DNA of 64,000 nt from Bdellovibrionales bacterium (GTDB lineage Bacteria > Bdellovibrionota > UBA1018): contig JAEUWC010000016.1 of assembly GCA_016786465.1 (NCBI GenBank), positions 62,001 through 126,000 of the forward strand, given 5' to 3'. Every line of letters starts with the position of its first letter. Positions within the stretch are counted from its first letter, which is position 1. Below the pieces are notes generated by a model. It was not told where the DNA came from. It ran no database searches and was given only the letters and a program-made list of their open reading frames with translations. A program made the translations under genes and the position numbers. Shown piece by piece: positions 1 through 9,235 of this stretch.

Positions 1-349
1 CAAGATATTCGTAGATCGAATAAACTCCGGCTTTGTAAAAAGGTTTCAAAAAAAGAAATGCGATGATGATCCGACCCAAGACCAAGCCAAAGGCCAGTTG
101 CAAGTAGGTAAAGTTTCTTGAAGCAAAACTTTCTCCGGGGGTCCCCAAAAAAGTGCCCGCACTGGTTTCTGCGGCGATGATCGACGCGATGACTGCCCAA
201 AGTGGCATCTGACGATCGGCCAAACTGAATTCGCTGAGCGTTTCTTTCTTTCCACGCCCCTGGGCTAGGCGCCTGTCTTTTAGACCCACCCAAAGAATCA
301 AGCTGATGTAGCCCAACACGATCAGCCCATCGACCATTGTCCAAATCAT
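1..349 (-). CDS. Sodium:solute symporter family protein, N-terminal part (cut by window edge)
   Basis: Partial gene; only the first 116 codons lie in the window and the rest runs off the left edge. The translation starts MIWTMVDGLIVLGY, gives a first membrane helix at about residues 5-22, a short basic loop, then a second helix containing AETSAGTFLGTP at residues 60-71, the conserved first-transport-helix signature of the SSS (solute:sodium symporter) family. A third hydrophobic stretch follows at about 82-100. The ATG overlaps the uvrC stop codon in an ATGA arrangement, so translation is probably coupled to uvrC. The substrate (sugar, amino acid, organic acid) cannot be told from this fragment. 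Confidence 0.85.
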   Translation of the reverse strand, partial: MIWTMVDGLIVLGYISLILWVGLKDRRLAQGRGKKETLSEFSLADRQMPLWAVIASIIAAETSAGTFLGTPGESFASRNFTYLQLAFGLVLGRIIIAFLFLKPFYKAGVYSIYEYL

Positions 350-2169
350 GATTTCTTCCTTGTTTGGGAAGCCAAGCTTTTCTTTTGCCGAAGAAGTCGG
401 TGGTAGCTGATCGCAAAGCGGTGCGCTTCGTCCCGCACGTGCACTAATAATTTGTAGGCTTCGGTGTGCGGCAAAAGATTCACCGGGTTCTTGCGCCCGG
501 GAATGAAAATACGTTCATGGGACTGTTTGACTTCCGTCGCCTGAAAATCGCTTTCGGTTCTGGCCTTTGCCAACCCGACCACGCCCAATCCCTGAATTCC
601 CAGTTCTTCCAAAATCGCGGTCGCCTGGGATAGCTGGCCTTTTCCGCCATCGACCACGACCAAATCCGGAAGTTCTTCATCGGTGTGGCTAAATCGCCTA
701 GACAGAACTTCGCGCATCGTCGCAAAATCGTTTGCGCCTTCGACGGTTTTGATTTTGTAACGCCGGTAAAGATTCTTGTCCGGAGCCCCATCGATGAAAA
801 CGACCCGCGAAGCGACCGCTTCTTCTCCCTGAATGTTCGAGTTGTCGTAACATTCGATTCGGCGAGGAAGGCGCGTCAGCTGTAGTTTTTCTTGGACTTC
901 TTCCAAGGATTTCGCGCTGTGACCCCCTGCCCTCTTCGCGTTTTGTTCCAGGGCGTGCTGAGCATTGGTCGTTGCTACGCTGATCAGCTGCTTTTCACCG
1001 ATCGTTTCTGGGACTCGAACCTTGATTCCATAGGTTCGCTCTAAAAGTTCAGGGTCCGTGGGTGCTGATGCCAATAGCACTTCATTGGGTCTAGCCAAAG
1101 CAGGGCCACCGGGTTCAAAGCCCAAGCCCGATGCATGGGGCAAATCGGCTTGTCCAGCTGGCAATCCTTGTTCTGCTTCGGCTTGCGCACGGGAATTTTC
1201 GACTTCGGCCGCCTGGTCAGCCGCGGCATAATACTGGGCCAAGAAGTCAAAAAGAAGATCTGCGTCCGACTGCGATGGATCGGTGTTTTGAAGCTGATAG
1301 TGGCGCACGGCGACCATGCGACCACCCCGGATTTGCAACAAGGCCCCATGCGCTTCCAAATCCTTACGTGCCACTGCGGCCACGTCGCGATTTCGATCAC
1401 GACCGGCTTCGTCTGCCATCTGCGTCGCCGTCACGATTTCAAGATTTCGAATTCGATCACGAAGCGTCGCTGCTTCTTCGTATTCTTCCCGATCGGACGC
1501 GTCTTCCATCTGTTCTCGCATTTCGCGAATCAGTCGGTCGGACTTGCCTTCTAGGACATCCATCGCTTCGGCGATGGTGCTTCGATAGTCTTCTTTCGAA
1601 ATCTTGGTCACGCAAGGTGCCGTGCATTTGTCCATTTGGTACAGGATGCAGGGGCGGCTTCGGTGGCGAAAAGTATTGTCCGAGCAATCACGAAGGCGAA
1701 ACGATTCGTTCAGAAGTTCCATCACTTCACGAGCCGCATAAGCGCTGGGAAATGGCCCAAAGTACCTTGCCCCGTCGCGCTTCACGCGACGAATCCATTC
1801 GATCCGTGGAAAAGGGTCGTTCAAATTGATCTTCAAATAGGGGTAAGCCTTGTCGTCTTTCAGTCGAACGTTGAACTTGGGCCGATGCTTTTTGATCAAC
1901 GTGCATTCCAGAATCAACGCTTCGTCTTCCGTTTCCGTCAAAATCACGTCGAAGCGTTCAACCCGACAAACCAGCATTTCAATTCTGGGAATGGGATGAA
2001 CTTCTGGCTGAAAGTAGGTCGTTAGTCGGTTCTTCAAATTTTTTGCTTTGCCGACGTAAAGCACCGTCCCATTTTCATCCTTCATCAAGTAGACGCCAGG
2101 CGACAAGCTTGCCGCTTTTGCAGCTTCAAGCAGCGGGTGTCGATTGGGTTTGGAAGGTGCATTTTCCAT
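346..2169 (-). CDS. uvrC: UvrABC nucleotide excision repair endonuclease subunit C
   Basis: UvrC makes both incisions around a bulky DNA lesion after UvrA/UvrB loading. The 607-residue product has the GIY-YIG nuclease (GVY at 25-27, YVG at 38-40, Arg48, acidic ETEDEALILE at 79-88), four cysteines (162, 174, 182, 186) placed like the reported iron-sulfur site, a UVR motif at about 217-246 for UvrB contact, and the RNase H-like second nuclease with YDNSNIQG, VVVDGGKGQL and RDEAHRFA. Two oddities: a roughly 40-residue Ala/Gly/Pro-rich insertion near 320-365, and a C-terminus that stops soon after RDEAHRFAISYHR, so the usual tandem helix-hairpin-helix domain is absent. The stop overlaps the start of the downstream symporter gene. 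Confidence 0.96.
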   Translation of the reverse strand: MENAPSKPNRHPLLEAAKAASLSPGVYLMKDENGTVLYVGKAKNLKNRLTTYFQPEVHPIPRIEMLVCRVERFDVILTETEDEALILECTLIKKHRPKFNVRLKDDKAYPYLKINLNDPFPRIEWIRRVKRDGARYFGPFPSAYAAREVMELLNESFRLRDCSDNTFRHRSRPCILYQMDKCTAPCVTKISKEDYRSTIAEAMDVLEGKSDRLIREMREQMEDASDREEYEEAATLRDRIRNLEIVTATQMADEAGRDRNRDVAAVARKDLEAHGALLQIRGGRMVAVRHYQLQNTDPSQSDADLLFDFLAQYYAAADQAAEVENSRAQAEAEQGLPAGQADLPHASGLGFEPGGPALARPNEVLLASAPTDPELLERTYGIKVRVPETIGEKQLISVATTNAQHALEQNAKRAGGHSAKSLEEVQEKLQLTRLPRRIECYDNSNIQGEEAVASRVVFIDGAPDKNLYRRYKIKTVEGANDFATMREVLSRRFSHTDEELPDLVVVDGGKGQLSQATAILEELGIQGLGVVGLAKARTESDFQATEVKQSHERIFIPGRKNPVNLLPHTEAYKLLVHVRDEAHRFAISYHRLLRQKKSLASQTRKKS

Positions 2170-2196
2170 GGGCTAGGCTTAGAATTAACCTTCTCT

Positions 2197-2643
2197 ATGA
2201 ACAGCGCAACCAGCATCGTCGGAAAAGACACCCTCGCCTTTTGCAGCAGCTGCCGGATGGATTTGAACCACACCATCGTGGCCATGCAGGGCGATCAGAT
2301 TAAACGCGTTCAATGCCGCACTTGCCGAAAGGAACACGTCTACCGCTCGCCTAAGGGCGTAAACGATCCGAAGATGGCCCCGCCGCCCCGAAAAACGGCC
2401 AGTGGTGCTTCGACTCCTCGGTCGACTCCTGTGGAGGTCGAATGGGCGCGGAAAATGGCCGAAGCTAAGGCTATGACCGCAAAGGTTTACAGCGCCAAGT
2501 CTTCCTTCCAACTCGGTGAGAAGCTCAAACACCCCAGTTTTGGAGAAGGAATCGTGAGCAAGCTCATGCACCCGAATAAGATTGAGGTATTGTTCGAAAT
2601 GGATCTTAAAGTTTTGATTCACGGCGGTCCCCCCGCCTCCTAA
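2197..2643 (+). CDS. Zinc-ribbon protein with C-terminal HPxFGEG Tudor-like module
   Basis: The 148-residue protein is not assignable to a named function. The N-terminal part has a zinc ribbon, CSSC near residues 16-19 and CRTC about 25 residues later. A Pro/Lys-rich linker follows. The C-terminal segment LGEKLKHPSFGEGIV resembles the HP.FGEG.V beta-barrel module at the end of UvrD/PcrA helicases and in CarD-like proteins, which bind RNA polymerase or nucleic acid. I chose the ATG at 2197 because the longer reading frame would overlap uvrC and its extra residues look non-coding. The gene diverges from uvrC with only about 27 bases between starts. A role in transcription or repair is inference. 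Confidence 0.75.
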   Translation: MNSATSIVGKDTLAFCSSCRMDLNHTIVAMQGDQIKRVQCRTCRKEHVYRSPKGVNDPKMAPPPRKTASGASTPRSTPVEVEWARKMAEAKAMTAKVYSAKSSFQLGEKLKHPSFGEGIVSKLMHPNKIEVLFEMDLKVLIHGGPPAS

Positions 2644-2646
2644 GGC

Positions 2647-2670
2647 GCACGAGCAGAAATGTGCTCGTGC
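2647..2670. repeat. Hairpin repeat, copy 1 (GCACGAGCA stem)
   Basis: A perfect 9-bp inverted repeat, GCACGAGCA and TGCTCGTGC, flanks the 6-base loop GAAATG directly after the stop of the zinc-ribbon gene. No T-tract follows, so it is not an obvious intrinsic terminator. A near-identical copy lies at 11447-11469. Confidence 0.7.
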
Positions 2671-2695
2671 CGAAAATGAGATGATCGAGGTGTTT

Positions 2696-3346
2696 ATGAA
2701 AAGAACTGTGTCCTGGTCTTTGATTCTGACTGCTGCTGTCGCCCTGGTGGCATCCGGTTGCGCTTCTTCCCGGAAAAAGACCACGCCTGAACTTTCGAAT
2801 TACGAAGGCAAAAAGGTGGCTTTGGTCGAAGTTGAAGGGGAATCGACCCAGACGGCGATTGTGGAAGTCGCTTTGGTCAATCAACTGATCAAGCGCGGAA
2901 CTTTCATCTTGGTTTCCAAAAAGGAAATCGACCAGGCACGAACCCAAGTGGGCACGGACACTTCGGATTGGAAGGCCTTTGCAAAAGCTGCGGGCGCGGA
3001 CATTGCGCTTCGCGCTAAAGTGATCCAATTCGACGCAGACACACACGAAGGGTATTCTTCCGAAATCGTCGATGACTCGCAGATGGCCGCCGAACGCGGC
3101 GAAGCCCACCGTAAAGTCGAAAAGGTCTTCAAGGTGAAAGCTCTTCGCGGACGTGTCCAAGTCGAATTGCAATTTGCGACTTTGACCGGGGATAACGCCG
3201 GAGATTTACGCTACGCGGTAGCCCAGGCCAACGAAGACGTCCAGGAATCCGCAAATAAGTCGGCGATTCACCTACCACCGAAGCTCAGGTTCTTAGAAAA
3301 ACTGACAAATCAGGCTTTTGCGAAGTTCTTTGATCAGTATAATTAG
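2696..3346 (+). CDS. CsgG-like outer-membrane-type lipoprotein
   Basis: A predicted 216-residue lipoprotein. The N-terminus MKRTVSWSLILTAA..VASGC is a lipoprotein signal with the modified cysteine at about residue 22. The next part, KKVALVEVEGESTQTAIVEVALVNQLIKRGTFILVSKKEIDQ, has the alternating strand and Asn/Gln-rich helix pattern of the CsgG/GNA1162/FlgT-type alpha-beta fold found in curli secretion and envelope proteins. I chose the ATG at 2696 over one at 2681 because GAGG lies five bases upstream of it and the lipoprotein signal then starts correctly. It sits between the zinc-ribbon gene and the ligase-like gene in one direction. The CsgG relation is based on fold pattern only; no export function is shown. 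Confidence 0.7.
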   Translation: MKRTVSWSLILTAAVALVASGCASSRKKTTPELSNYEGKKVALVEVEGESTQTAIVEVALVNQLIKRGTFILVSKKEIDQARTQVGTDTSDWKAFAKAAGADIALRAKVIQFDADTHEGYSSEIVDDSQMAAERGEAHRKVEKVFKVKALRGRVQVELQFATLTGDNAGDLRYAVAQANEDVQESANKSAIHLPPKLRFLEKLTNQAFAKFFDQYN

Positions 3347-3349
3347 GGT

Positions 3350-4867
3350 GTGATCCTATCTCAGCTTCTTGTCGTCAACACCGCGCGCGATCTGTCCAAA
3401 CCCGCTATTCGATTCTTAGGCAAGGACATGACCTATGCCGACTTTCGCACGCGAGTCGCCAAGCTTTCATATCTTCTGATTCACGAAATCGGCTATGGGG
3501 CGCGTGTTGGCTTCATCTGCAGAAATAGCCCAGGCGTCGCCGCTGCTTTTTTTGCTTTGACCAATGCATGCGCAACCATCATTCCGATTGATCCTGACAA
3601 AACGCCTGCTGAAATCGCTGAATGGATTCGCACAACCAAGTGCACTCATATTTTTGTCACCAATGATCTGACGAACCATGTTCGCGAAATGCTGAACACG
3701 GAACGAATCTATCTACCGATTGTTGAAATCGAAAAGAAACAAGGCGGGGAATACGATCCGACTTTCACGCCTGCGCCCGAACACCAACCCAAGGACACGA
3801 ACATTGTCGTGATCTTTCGCAGTCAGGGAATCACGGGCAAACCCAAGTACATCCAGTACAACCACAAGAACCTAGCGGCTGCGATAACTCCGCTGAAACA
3901 AGCTTACAAGTTAGGCCCCAATGACAGGATCATGTCCATTGGCAATTGGGCCCACCCTTTTCAGTTCATCCATGGAATGCTTTTTCCGATCCTTACCGGC
4001 GGCAGCATCGTCGTTGACCACGGCATGGATAACAAAGAATTCCTGCAATACATTCAGGATTCGAAAGTCACCCGCTTGATTGGCTCGCCTCCGCAATTTT
4101 TGAAGCTACTTCTGGCCTGCAGGGCTGAACACAAGGGGATCCCAACGGTCCGATCCGTCTTCGTCGGCCTTGGGGACCTACAACCCGAAGTTCAACGCGC
4201 ATTCGAAACTTTGAAAGTCGCTGTGGCCCATATTTTTGGCCAAGTTGAATCCGGTTGGACCTTGGCAATGGAAGATTACACCGAACACTTTGAAAACCGG
4301 ATCCGCGGCTGTATCGGAAAACCGCTGCAAGGTTTGAAATACAAGATCATGGACGAAAACTTCGACGAAATCGAAGGTTCCGAACGCGTCGGGTACCTGG
4401 CCGTTTCGACCCCGGCGGCGATGACGGGTTACTTGGATCGTGAAAAAGAAACCAAGAACGTACTGCGCGGAAGCTGGGTTTACACGGGCGACTACGCCAA
4501 AATCGAAGGCGAAGAAGAAAACATGCGCCTGTACTTCTTGGGCAGACGCGACGAATTGATCATTGAACAAGGCGTGATCACAGGTGTTGGAGAAATCGAT
4601 TGGGCCCTGAAGGGCCAGATGGGCGTCGAAGACGCCGCTGGATTTGTCCTAAAGGATTCACGCGGCCGCCCCGTCGTGGCCGCTGCAGTCGTCAAAGTTG
4701 AAAAAAGTCCGATTAACGAAAAGGCCGTGATCGATATGTGCGCCTCACGTCTGTCGGGTGACTTGGTTCCGAAGGTCGTCGTCTTCACCGACCATATTCC
4801 ACGGGACGCTGGCGGGAACATCAATCGCATCAAACTTCGCGCGCAATTCTTGGGCGTCGTCGTTTAA
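3350..4867 (+). CDS. AMP-binding (acyl-CoA synthetase superfamily) protein lacking the catalytic lysine
   Basis: This 505-residue protein starts at GTG four bases after the upstream stop. It has the full-length layout of adenylate-forming enzymes: a degenerate phosphate-binding loop FRSQGITGKPKYI near 157-170 (family form TSGTTGxPKG), a GQVES segment in place of YGxTE, the YTGDYAKI motif, the hinge region GRRDELIIEQG and the small C-terminal domain. The C-terminal motif that usually reads PxxxxGKIxRxxLR is IPRDAGGNINRIKLR here, so the lysine that contacts the acyl-adenylate is asparagine. The family fold is clear. Normal ligase activity is doubtful; a binding, scaffold or transfer role is inference. 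Substrate unknown. Confidence 0.85.
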   Translation: MILSQLLVVNTARDLSKPAIRFLGKDMTYADFRTRVAKLSYLLIHEIGYGARVGFICRNSPGVAAAFFALTNACATIIPIDPDKTPAEIAEWIRTTKCTHIFVTNDLTNHVREMLNTERIYLPIVEIEKKQGGEYDPTFTPAPEHQPKDTNIVVIFRSQGITGKPKYIQYNHKNLAAAITPLKQAYKLGPNDRIMSIGNWAHPFQFIHGMLFPILTGGSIVVDHGMDNKEFLQYIQDSKVTRLIGSPPQFLKLLLACRAEHKGIPTVRSVFVGLGDLQPEVQRAFETLKVAVAHIFGQVESGWTLAMEDYTEHFENRIRGCIGKPLQGLKYKIMDENFDEIEGSERVGYLAVSTPAAMTGYLDREKETKNVLRGSWVYTGDYAKIEGEEENMRLYFLGRRDELIIEQGVITGVGEIDWALKGQMGVEDAAGFVLKDSRGRPVVAAAVVKVEKSPINEKAVIDMCASRLSGDLVPKVVVFTDHIPRDAGGNINRIKLRAQFLGVVV

Positions 4868-4895
4868 AAGGTACCTAAAGGTGCCTGCTCCTTTT
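4866..4895. terminator. Possible bidirectional terminator between convergent genes
   Basis: The 44-base gap between two convergent genes contains AGGTACCT (4869-4876) able to pair with AGGTGCCT (4879-4886), flanked by AAAAGG and CCTTTT that extend the stem and give a short T-tract on each strand. The hairpin is modest. Confidence 0.4.
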
Positions 4896-4911
4896 GAAGT
4901 CCGAAAAACGG

Positions 4912-7014
4912 CTAGGCGCCGACTGGCTTCACTTTCATTCGTACATCGATCTTGACGTCTTCCACCGAATCCAGGGGCGCACCACATGCCTGTTGGTGGC
5001 AGACCAGCCATTTCTGAGTTTCCTTCTTCCAATAGGTAAAGGGCGTTGCCTGACCCAAGGATTCAAAAAGTTCACCTGAATCCGGACCAGAAACAGCGAT
5101 CGGCCCCATCACTTCCTGAAGCAGGTGACACAGAAATTCAGACGAACCAAAGGGCCGGCGTAGAATACCGCCAGCTAGCCTTTCCGTATGAAACTGCGTG
5201 CGTTCTCGAAAGCGGGACGCCCGGTCATCTTCCAAGATTTCAGACAATGCGGCTGCCACTTGCAATAGGACTGCGGTTCCCGAAGGAATAGCCTGGTCAT
5301 GAACCGACTTGGGTCGCTGAATCAGTTTTTCATGATCATCGCTGGTAAAGAAAAAACCGCCTTCATCGTCTTCAAATCGGGATAGTGCAGCATCCACCCA
5401 GGCCGCAGAAAGATCCAAAGCCCGCGAACGTGTTTCGGCTGATTTTGAAAAACGTGAAAGATCCAGCGCCGCTTGCGCCATAAATGCGTAGTCATCCAAA
5501 TACCCGTTCAACCGGGGACCTTTTTCCGTCACAATCGCAGGCAGACGCTGGGTTTCAGAAGTTCTTGTCAACTTCACCAAATGATTCAGCACTTCTTCAG
5601 CCCACTGAACAGATTCTTGGCCCAACTTTTTTCGGCCTTGATCCGCCGATCGGGCTAGGCCCATTCCTGCCCAAAGAAGACCGCTGATCAAAAGCCCATT
5701 CCAACCCACCAAGGCCTTGTCGTCGTCCCCGGGACGAACTCGCTGACTTCGTGCCTTGAAAAGCTTTTGGCGAATCCTTTCTAAATCTTCCGAACTTGCG
5801 GAAATTTCGGAAAGCGTCTTGGCCTGATACGGAACCGTCATTCCCCCTTCAAAATTTCCTGTCGAATCCACACCGTAAAACTTCTTGGCCAGGTCTAAGT
5901 CGGGCCCGTTGCCCAAAACGTCTTCCAATTGCTGAGGATTCCAAACAAAGAACTTGCCTTCGTGTCCTTCCGAATCCGCATCTTGTGCGGCCATAAAAAG
6001 ACCAAAGGGCGTTCGCATTTCGCGATCCAAATAGGTTAGTGTTTTCTGAAGCGTCGACTCGAATAGATCGCGGATCTCAGAAGGCAAATCCGAATCCGTA
6101 GCCAAGACTTCTCCGTAAAGCTTCAAAAGAAGCGCGTTATCGTAAAGCATTTTTTCAAAATGTGGCACCGCCCAAAGATCGTCGACCGAATAGCGGTGAA
6201 ATCCTCCGCCAATTTGATCAAAGATTCCTCCGCGTGCCATCTTGGTCAACGCCACCAAAGCCCCTTCCCTAGCCCCTTCCACCGAACTGACCTTCGACAT
6301 TCTCCAAAGAAACTGAAACGTCATCGTATTGGGAAACTTTGGCGCCCCGATCATTCCGCCTTCGACAAAATCCACACCCTGCAAAACGCGAAGACTGACC
6401 GATTCCAGATCTTTCAAAGCGAGCTTGGGTGCCGATCCCACTAGCCCACCCGAATGGCGACTTTGGTCGCGAAGCGCTTCAGTATCGGTCGATTCTAATT
6501 TTTCGATCGCATCCAAAAGTTTGGCCGCGTTTTCATCGACGTTTTCGCGCTGATTCTTGTACGCATCCGCAAGCGCTTTCAAAAGCCTAGGAAATCCTGG
6601 ACGACCATAGCGGTCTTCCGGTGGAAAATAGGTTCCGCCAAAAAAAGGTTTAAGATCCGGGGTCAGGAAAACAGTCAACGGCCATCCGCCCCCTTGGGTC
6701 ATGACTTGAGCCACGTTTTGATAGATCTGATCCAGATCGGGACGTTCTTCTCGATCGACTTTGATGTTCACAAAGTATTCGTTCATCAATTTCGCGGTTT
6801 CTTCGTTCTCAAAACTTTCGTGAGCCATCACGTGGCACCAATGGCAGGCGCTGTAGCCAACACTTAAAAGAATCGGCTTATTTTCGTCTTTGGCCTTCTT
6901 CAAGGCTTCAGGTCCCCACGCATACCAATCCACGGGGTTGTTTTCGTGCTGCTTCAGGTAGGGACTTTGTTCCTTGGAAAGCCGGTTCTTAGAAGGTCCT
7001 GCTTTTTTTACCAT
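4912..7014 (-). CDS. Thioredoxin-fold DUF255 protein (YyaL/SPATA20 family)
   Basis: A 700-residue protein of the family with an N-terminal DsbH-like thioredoxin domain and a C-terminal helical-barrel region like N-acylglucosamine 2-epimerases. The signature [25 protein letters not shown] is at the start, the redox motif SACHWCHVM follows at about 50-58, then [12 protein letters not shown] and [12 protein letters not shown]. No signal peptide, so it is probably cytoplasmic. Family members have no firmly established reaction; a redox or sugar-related role is suggested by domain content. I chose the ATG at 7014 because AGGAG lies eight bases upstream; a GTG at 7035 would include that ribosome site in the coding sequence. 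It follows uvrB by 40 bases and may be cotranscribed with it. Confidence 0.9.
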   Translation of the reverse strand: MVKKAGPSKNRLSKEQSPYLKQHENNPVDWYAWGPEALKKAKDENKPILLSVGYSACHWCHVMAHESFENEETAKLMNEYFVNIKVDREERPDLDQIYQNVAQVMTQGGGWPLTVFLTPDLKPFFGGTYFPPEDRYGRPGFPRLLKALADAYKNQRENVDENAAKLLDAIEKLESTDTEALRDQSRHSGGLVGSAPKLALKDLESVSLRVLQGVDFVEGGMIGAPKFPNTMTFQFLWRMSKVSSVEGAREGALVALTKMARGGIFDQIGGGFHRYSVDDLWAVPHFEKMLYDNALLLKLYGEVLATDSDLPSEIRDLFESTLQKTLTYLDREMRTPFGLFMAAQDADSEGHEGKFFVWNPQQLEDVLGNGPDLDLAKKFYGVDSTGNFEGGMTVPYQAKTLSEISASSEDLERIRQKLFKARSQRVRPGDDDKALVGWNGLLISGLLWAGMGLARSADQGRKKLGQESVQWAEEVLNHLVKLTRTSETQRLPAIVTEKGPRLNGYLDDYAFMAQAALDLSRFSKSAETRSRALDLSAAWVDAALSRFEDDEGGFFFTSDDHEKLIQRPKSVHDQAIPSGTAVLLQVAAALSEILEDDRASRFRERTQFHTERLAGGILRRPFGSSEFLCHLLQEVMGPIAVSGPDSGELFESLGQATPFTYWKKETQKWLVCHQQACGAPLDSVEDVKIDVRMKVKPVGA

Positions 7015-7054
7015 CGTCTTTTCTCCTATCCGCACGCGGGTTGCGAACGGTTGA

Positions 7055-9226
7055 CTAAGCCAGCATCAGGGCCAATGCCCGAATACGTTTCACGCGATCA
7101 CGCAAGTCCGCGGCTTTTTCAAAATTCATCGCCCGTGCCGCTTCTCGCATTTCGTTTTCCATCTTGGAAGCAAACCCCTTCACCTTTTGAAACGACGTGA
7201 AGTATTCACCGGCCAGTTCCCGAATTTGATTTTCAACTTCGACCTGATCAATTTGGTCCAGGCCTGCCATGACGGTGGTTGGTCCAGGTGCCGCACCCGA
7301 ATCCGCCGCCTGCCAGACGCTTCTTCCGTGACCGGATCCAGAACCCGTTCGAAGTGCGCGTTTTGCAAGCGCTGCCTTGTCCTGAATTTTTAACGGTTCC
7401 CCAGTTTCTTCGTCCACCGAAGCGATCGGGGCGGGAATCGCCTTTCGAATTGTCTGTGGCGTAATCCCGTGCTTTAGGTTGAAAGCTTCTTGGATTGCGC
7501 GTCTTCTACTGGTTTCATCCAGGGCCGTTTTCATCGAATCCGTGATTCTATCGGCATACAAGATCACGTGACCATCTGCATTTCTGGCCGCACGGCCAAT
7601 CGTTTGAATCAACGACCTTGCCGATCGTAAGAAGCCTTCCTTGTCGGCATCCAAAATCGCTACCAATGAAACTTCGGGAAGATCCAATCCTTCCCGAAGA
7701 AGATTGATCCCCACCAGAACGTCAAAGGTTCCCAGTCTAAGATCGCGCAGAATTTCAATGCGCTCCAAAGTATCGATGTCCGAGTGCAGGTACTTCACCT
7801 TCACTCCGTTTTCTTGATAAAACTTGGTCAGATCTTCAGCCAATTTCTTGGTCAACGTCGTGACCAGTACGCGATCCCCTTTTTTCACTCGAATCCGAAT
7901 TTCATCCAAAAGATTATCAACCTGGGTCGACGCCCCTCGAACTTCCACAATCGGATCCAAAAGACCCGTGGGTCGAATCACCTGCTCGGCAATTTCGCCT
8001 CCGCTTTTGGTCAGTTCGTATTCGCCGGGTGTGGCCGAAACATAGACGGTCTGATTCAGCGCCGCTTCCCATTCTTCAAAATTCAATGGGCGATTATCTA
8101 GGGCTGAAACCAAACGAAACCCGTGTTCAACCAGATTCATCTTCCGCGCTCGATCACCTCGGTACATCCCGCCGATTTGCGGCACAGTGACGTGACTTTC
8201 GTCCACGATCAGAAGCCAGTCTTTCGGAAAGTAATCGATTAAGGTCGGCGGTGCCTGCCCTGGGTTTCGACCCGTTAAGTGGCGGCTATAGTTTTCGATT
8301 CCTTGGCAGAAACCCAGTTCTTCCATCATTTCCAGATCAAACATCGTGCGCTGTTCAATCCGTTGGGCTTCGACCAGTTTATTTTCCTGCTTGAACTGTT
8401 GAATCCGTTCGCGAAGTTCGACCCGAATCGTTTCGATCGCGCGTTTGCGGTTTTCCAGGGTCGTGACATAGTGACTGGCTGGATAGATCGTGATTCTTGG
8501 GATCTTTTCCATCCGAATGCCGCGCAAGGGATCGATGACCGAAATCTGTTCGACTTCATCGCCGAAAAACTCGACGCGAACGGCGCGTTCTTCTTCATAG
8601 GCCGGGAAGATTTCAACCACGTCACCGCGAACGCGAAAAGTTCCGCGGTGAAAGTCCACGTCGTTTCGCTTGTATTGGATTTCAACCAGCTTTCGAAGCA
8701 TTTCTTGGCGTTTGATTTCCCGTCCCACTTCCAGATACAAAAGCAGGCCTTCGTAGGCTTCTGGGCTACCCAGGCCGTAAATGCACGAAATCGAAGACAC
8801 GATCACAACATCGTTTCTTTCCAAAAGTGAACGGGTTGCCGAATGCCGAAGCTTGTCGATTTCTTCGTTGATCTGAGAATCTTTCTCAATATAGGTGTCC
8901 GTCGCCGGAATATAGGCTTCCGGCTGAAAGTAGTCGTAATAGCTGACAAAGTATTCCACTGCGTTGTTCGGGAAGAATTCCCGAAATTCGCTAAAAAGCT
9001 GCGCAGCCAACGTCTTGTTGTGACAAAGAATCAAGGTCGGCTTATTCACTTGGGCGATCACGTTCGCCATGGTGAACGTCTTGCCGGTGCCGGTTGCTCC
9101 TAGCAAAACCTGAGACTTTCGCCCGCTGGCCAATCCGTCAACCAACGACGCAATCGCCGTGGGCTGATCGCCCGTGGGTTGAAATGGAATTTTCAGATCG
9201 AATTTTCGATCCGTAAAAAGAGGCAT
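7055..9226 (-). CDS. uvrB: UvrABC nucleotide excision repair helicase subunit B
   Basis: UvrB is the DNA-damage-verifying ATPase that receives DNA from UvrA and recruits UvrC. The 723-residue product has Walker A GATGTGKT at 43-50, the beta-hairpin region [12 protein letters not shown] that clamps one DNA strand, the DESH box in [13 protein letters not shown], the helicase motif QTIGRAARN and a C-terminal UVR motif ([21 protein letters not shown]). It is about 50 residues longer than E. coli UvrB; the excess is a Gly/Ser/Ala-rich linker just before the UVR motif. The stop of cysS and this start are about ten bases apart, so cysS-uvrB-DUF255 probably form a transcription unit. uvrC is nearby but separated; uvrA is not in the window. 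Confidence 0.98.
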   Translation of the reverse strand: MPLFTDRKFDLKIPFQPTGDQPTAIASLVDGLASGRKSQVLLGATGTGKTFTMANVIAQVNKPTLILCHNKTLAAQLFSEFREFFPNNAVEYFVSYYDYFQPEAYIPATDTYIEKDSQINEEIDKLRHSATRSLLERNDVVIVSSISCIYGLGSPEAYEGLLLYLEVGREIKRQEMLRKLVEIQYKRNDVDFHRGTFRVRGDVVEIFPAYEEERAVRVEFFGDEVEQISVIDPLRGIRMEKIPRITIYPASHYVTTLENRKRAIETIRVELRERIQQFKQENKLVEAQRIEQRTMFDLEMMEELGFCQGIENYSRHLTGRNPGQAPPTLIDYFPKDWLLIVDESHVTVPQIGGMYRGDRARKMNLVEHGFRLVSALDNRPLNFEEWEAALNQTVYVSATPGEYELTKSGGEIAEQVIRPTGLLDPIVEVRGASTQVDNLLDEIRIRVKKGDRVLVTTLTKKLAEDLTKFYQENGVKVKYLHSDIDTLERIEILRDLRLGTFDVLVGINLLREGLDLPEVSLVAILDADKEGFLRSARSLIQTIGRAARNADGHVILYADRITDSMKTALDETSRRRAIQEAFNLKHGITPQTIRKAIPAPIASVDEETGEPLKIQDKAALAKRALRTGSGSGHGRSVWQAADSGAAPGPTTVMAGLDQIDQVEVENQIRELAGEYFTSFQKVKGFASKMENEMREAARAMNFEKAADLRDRVKRIRALALMLA

Positions 9227-9235
9227 CGATCCTCC

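Noticed and set aside
1131-1829. Long plus-strand open frame of 232 codons inside uvrC
   Set aside because: It lies opposite a clear uvrC, is rich in Arg/Ser/Pro as expected of an antisense frame, and matches no family.
8279-8830. 183-codon plus-strand open frame inside uvrB
   Set aside because: Phe-rich antisense of the conserved uvrB sequence.
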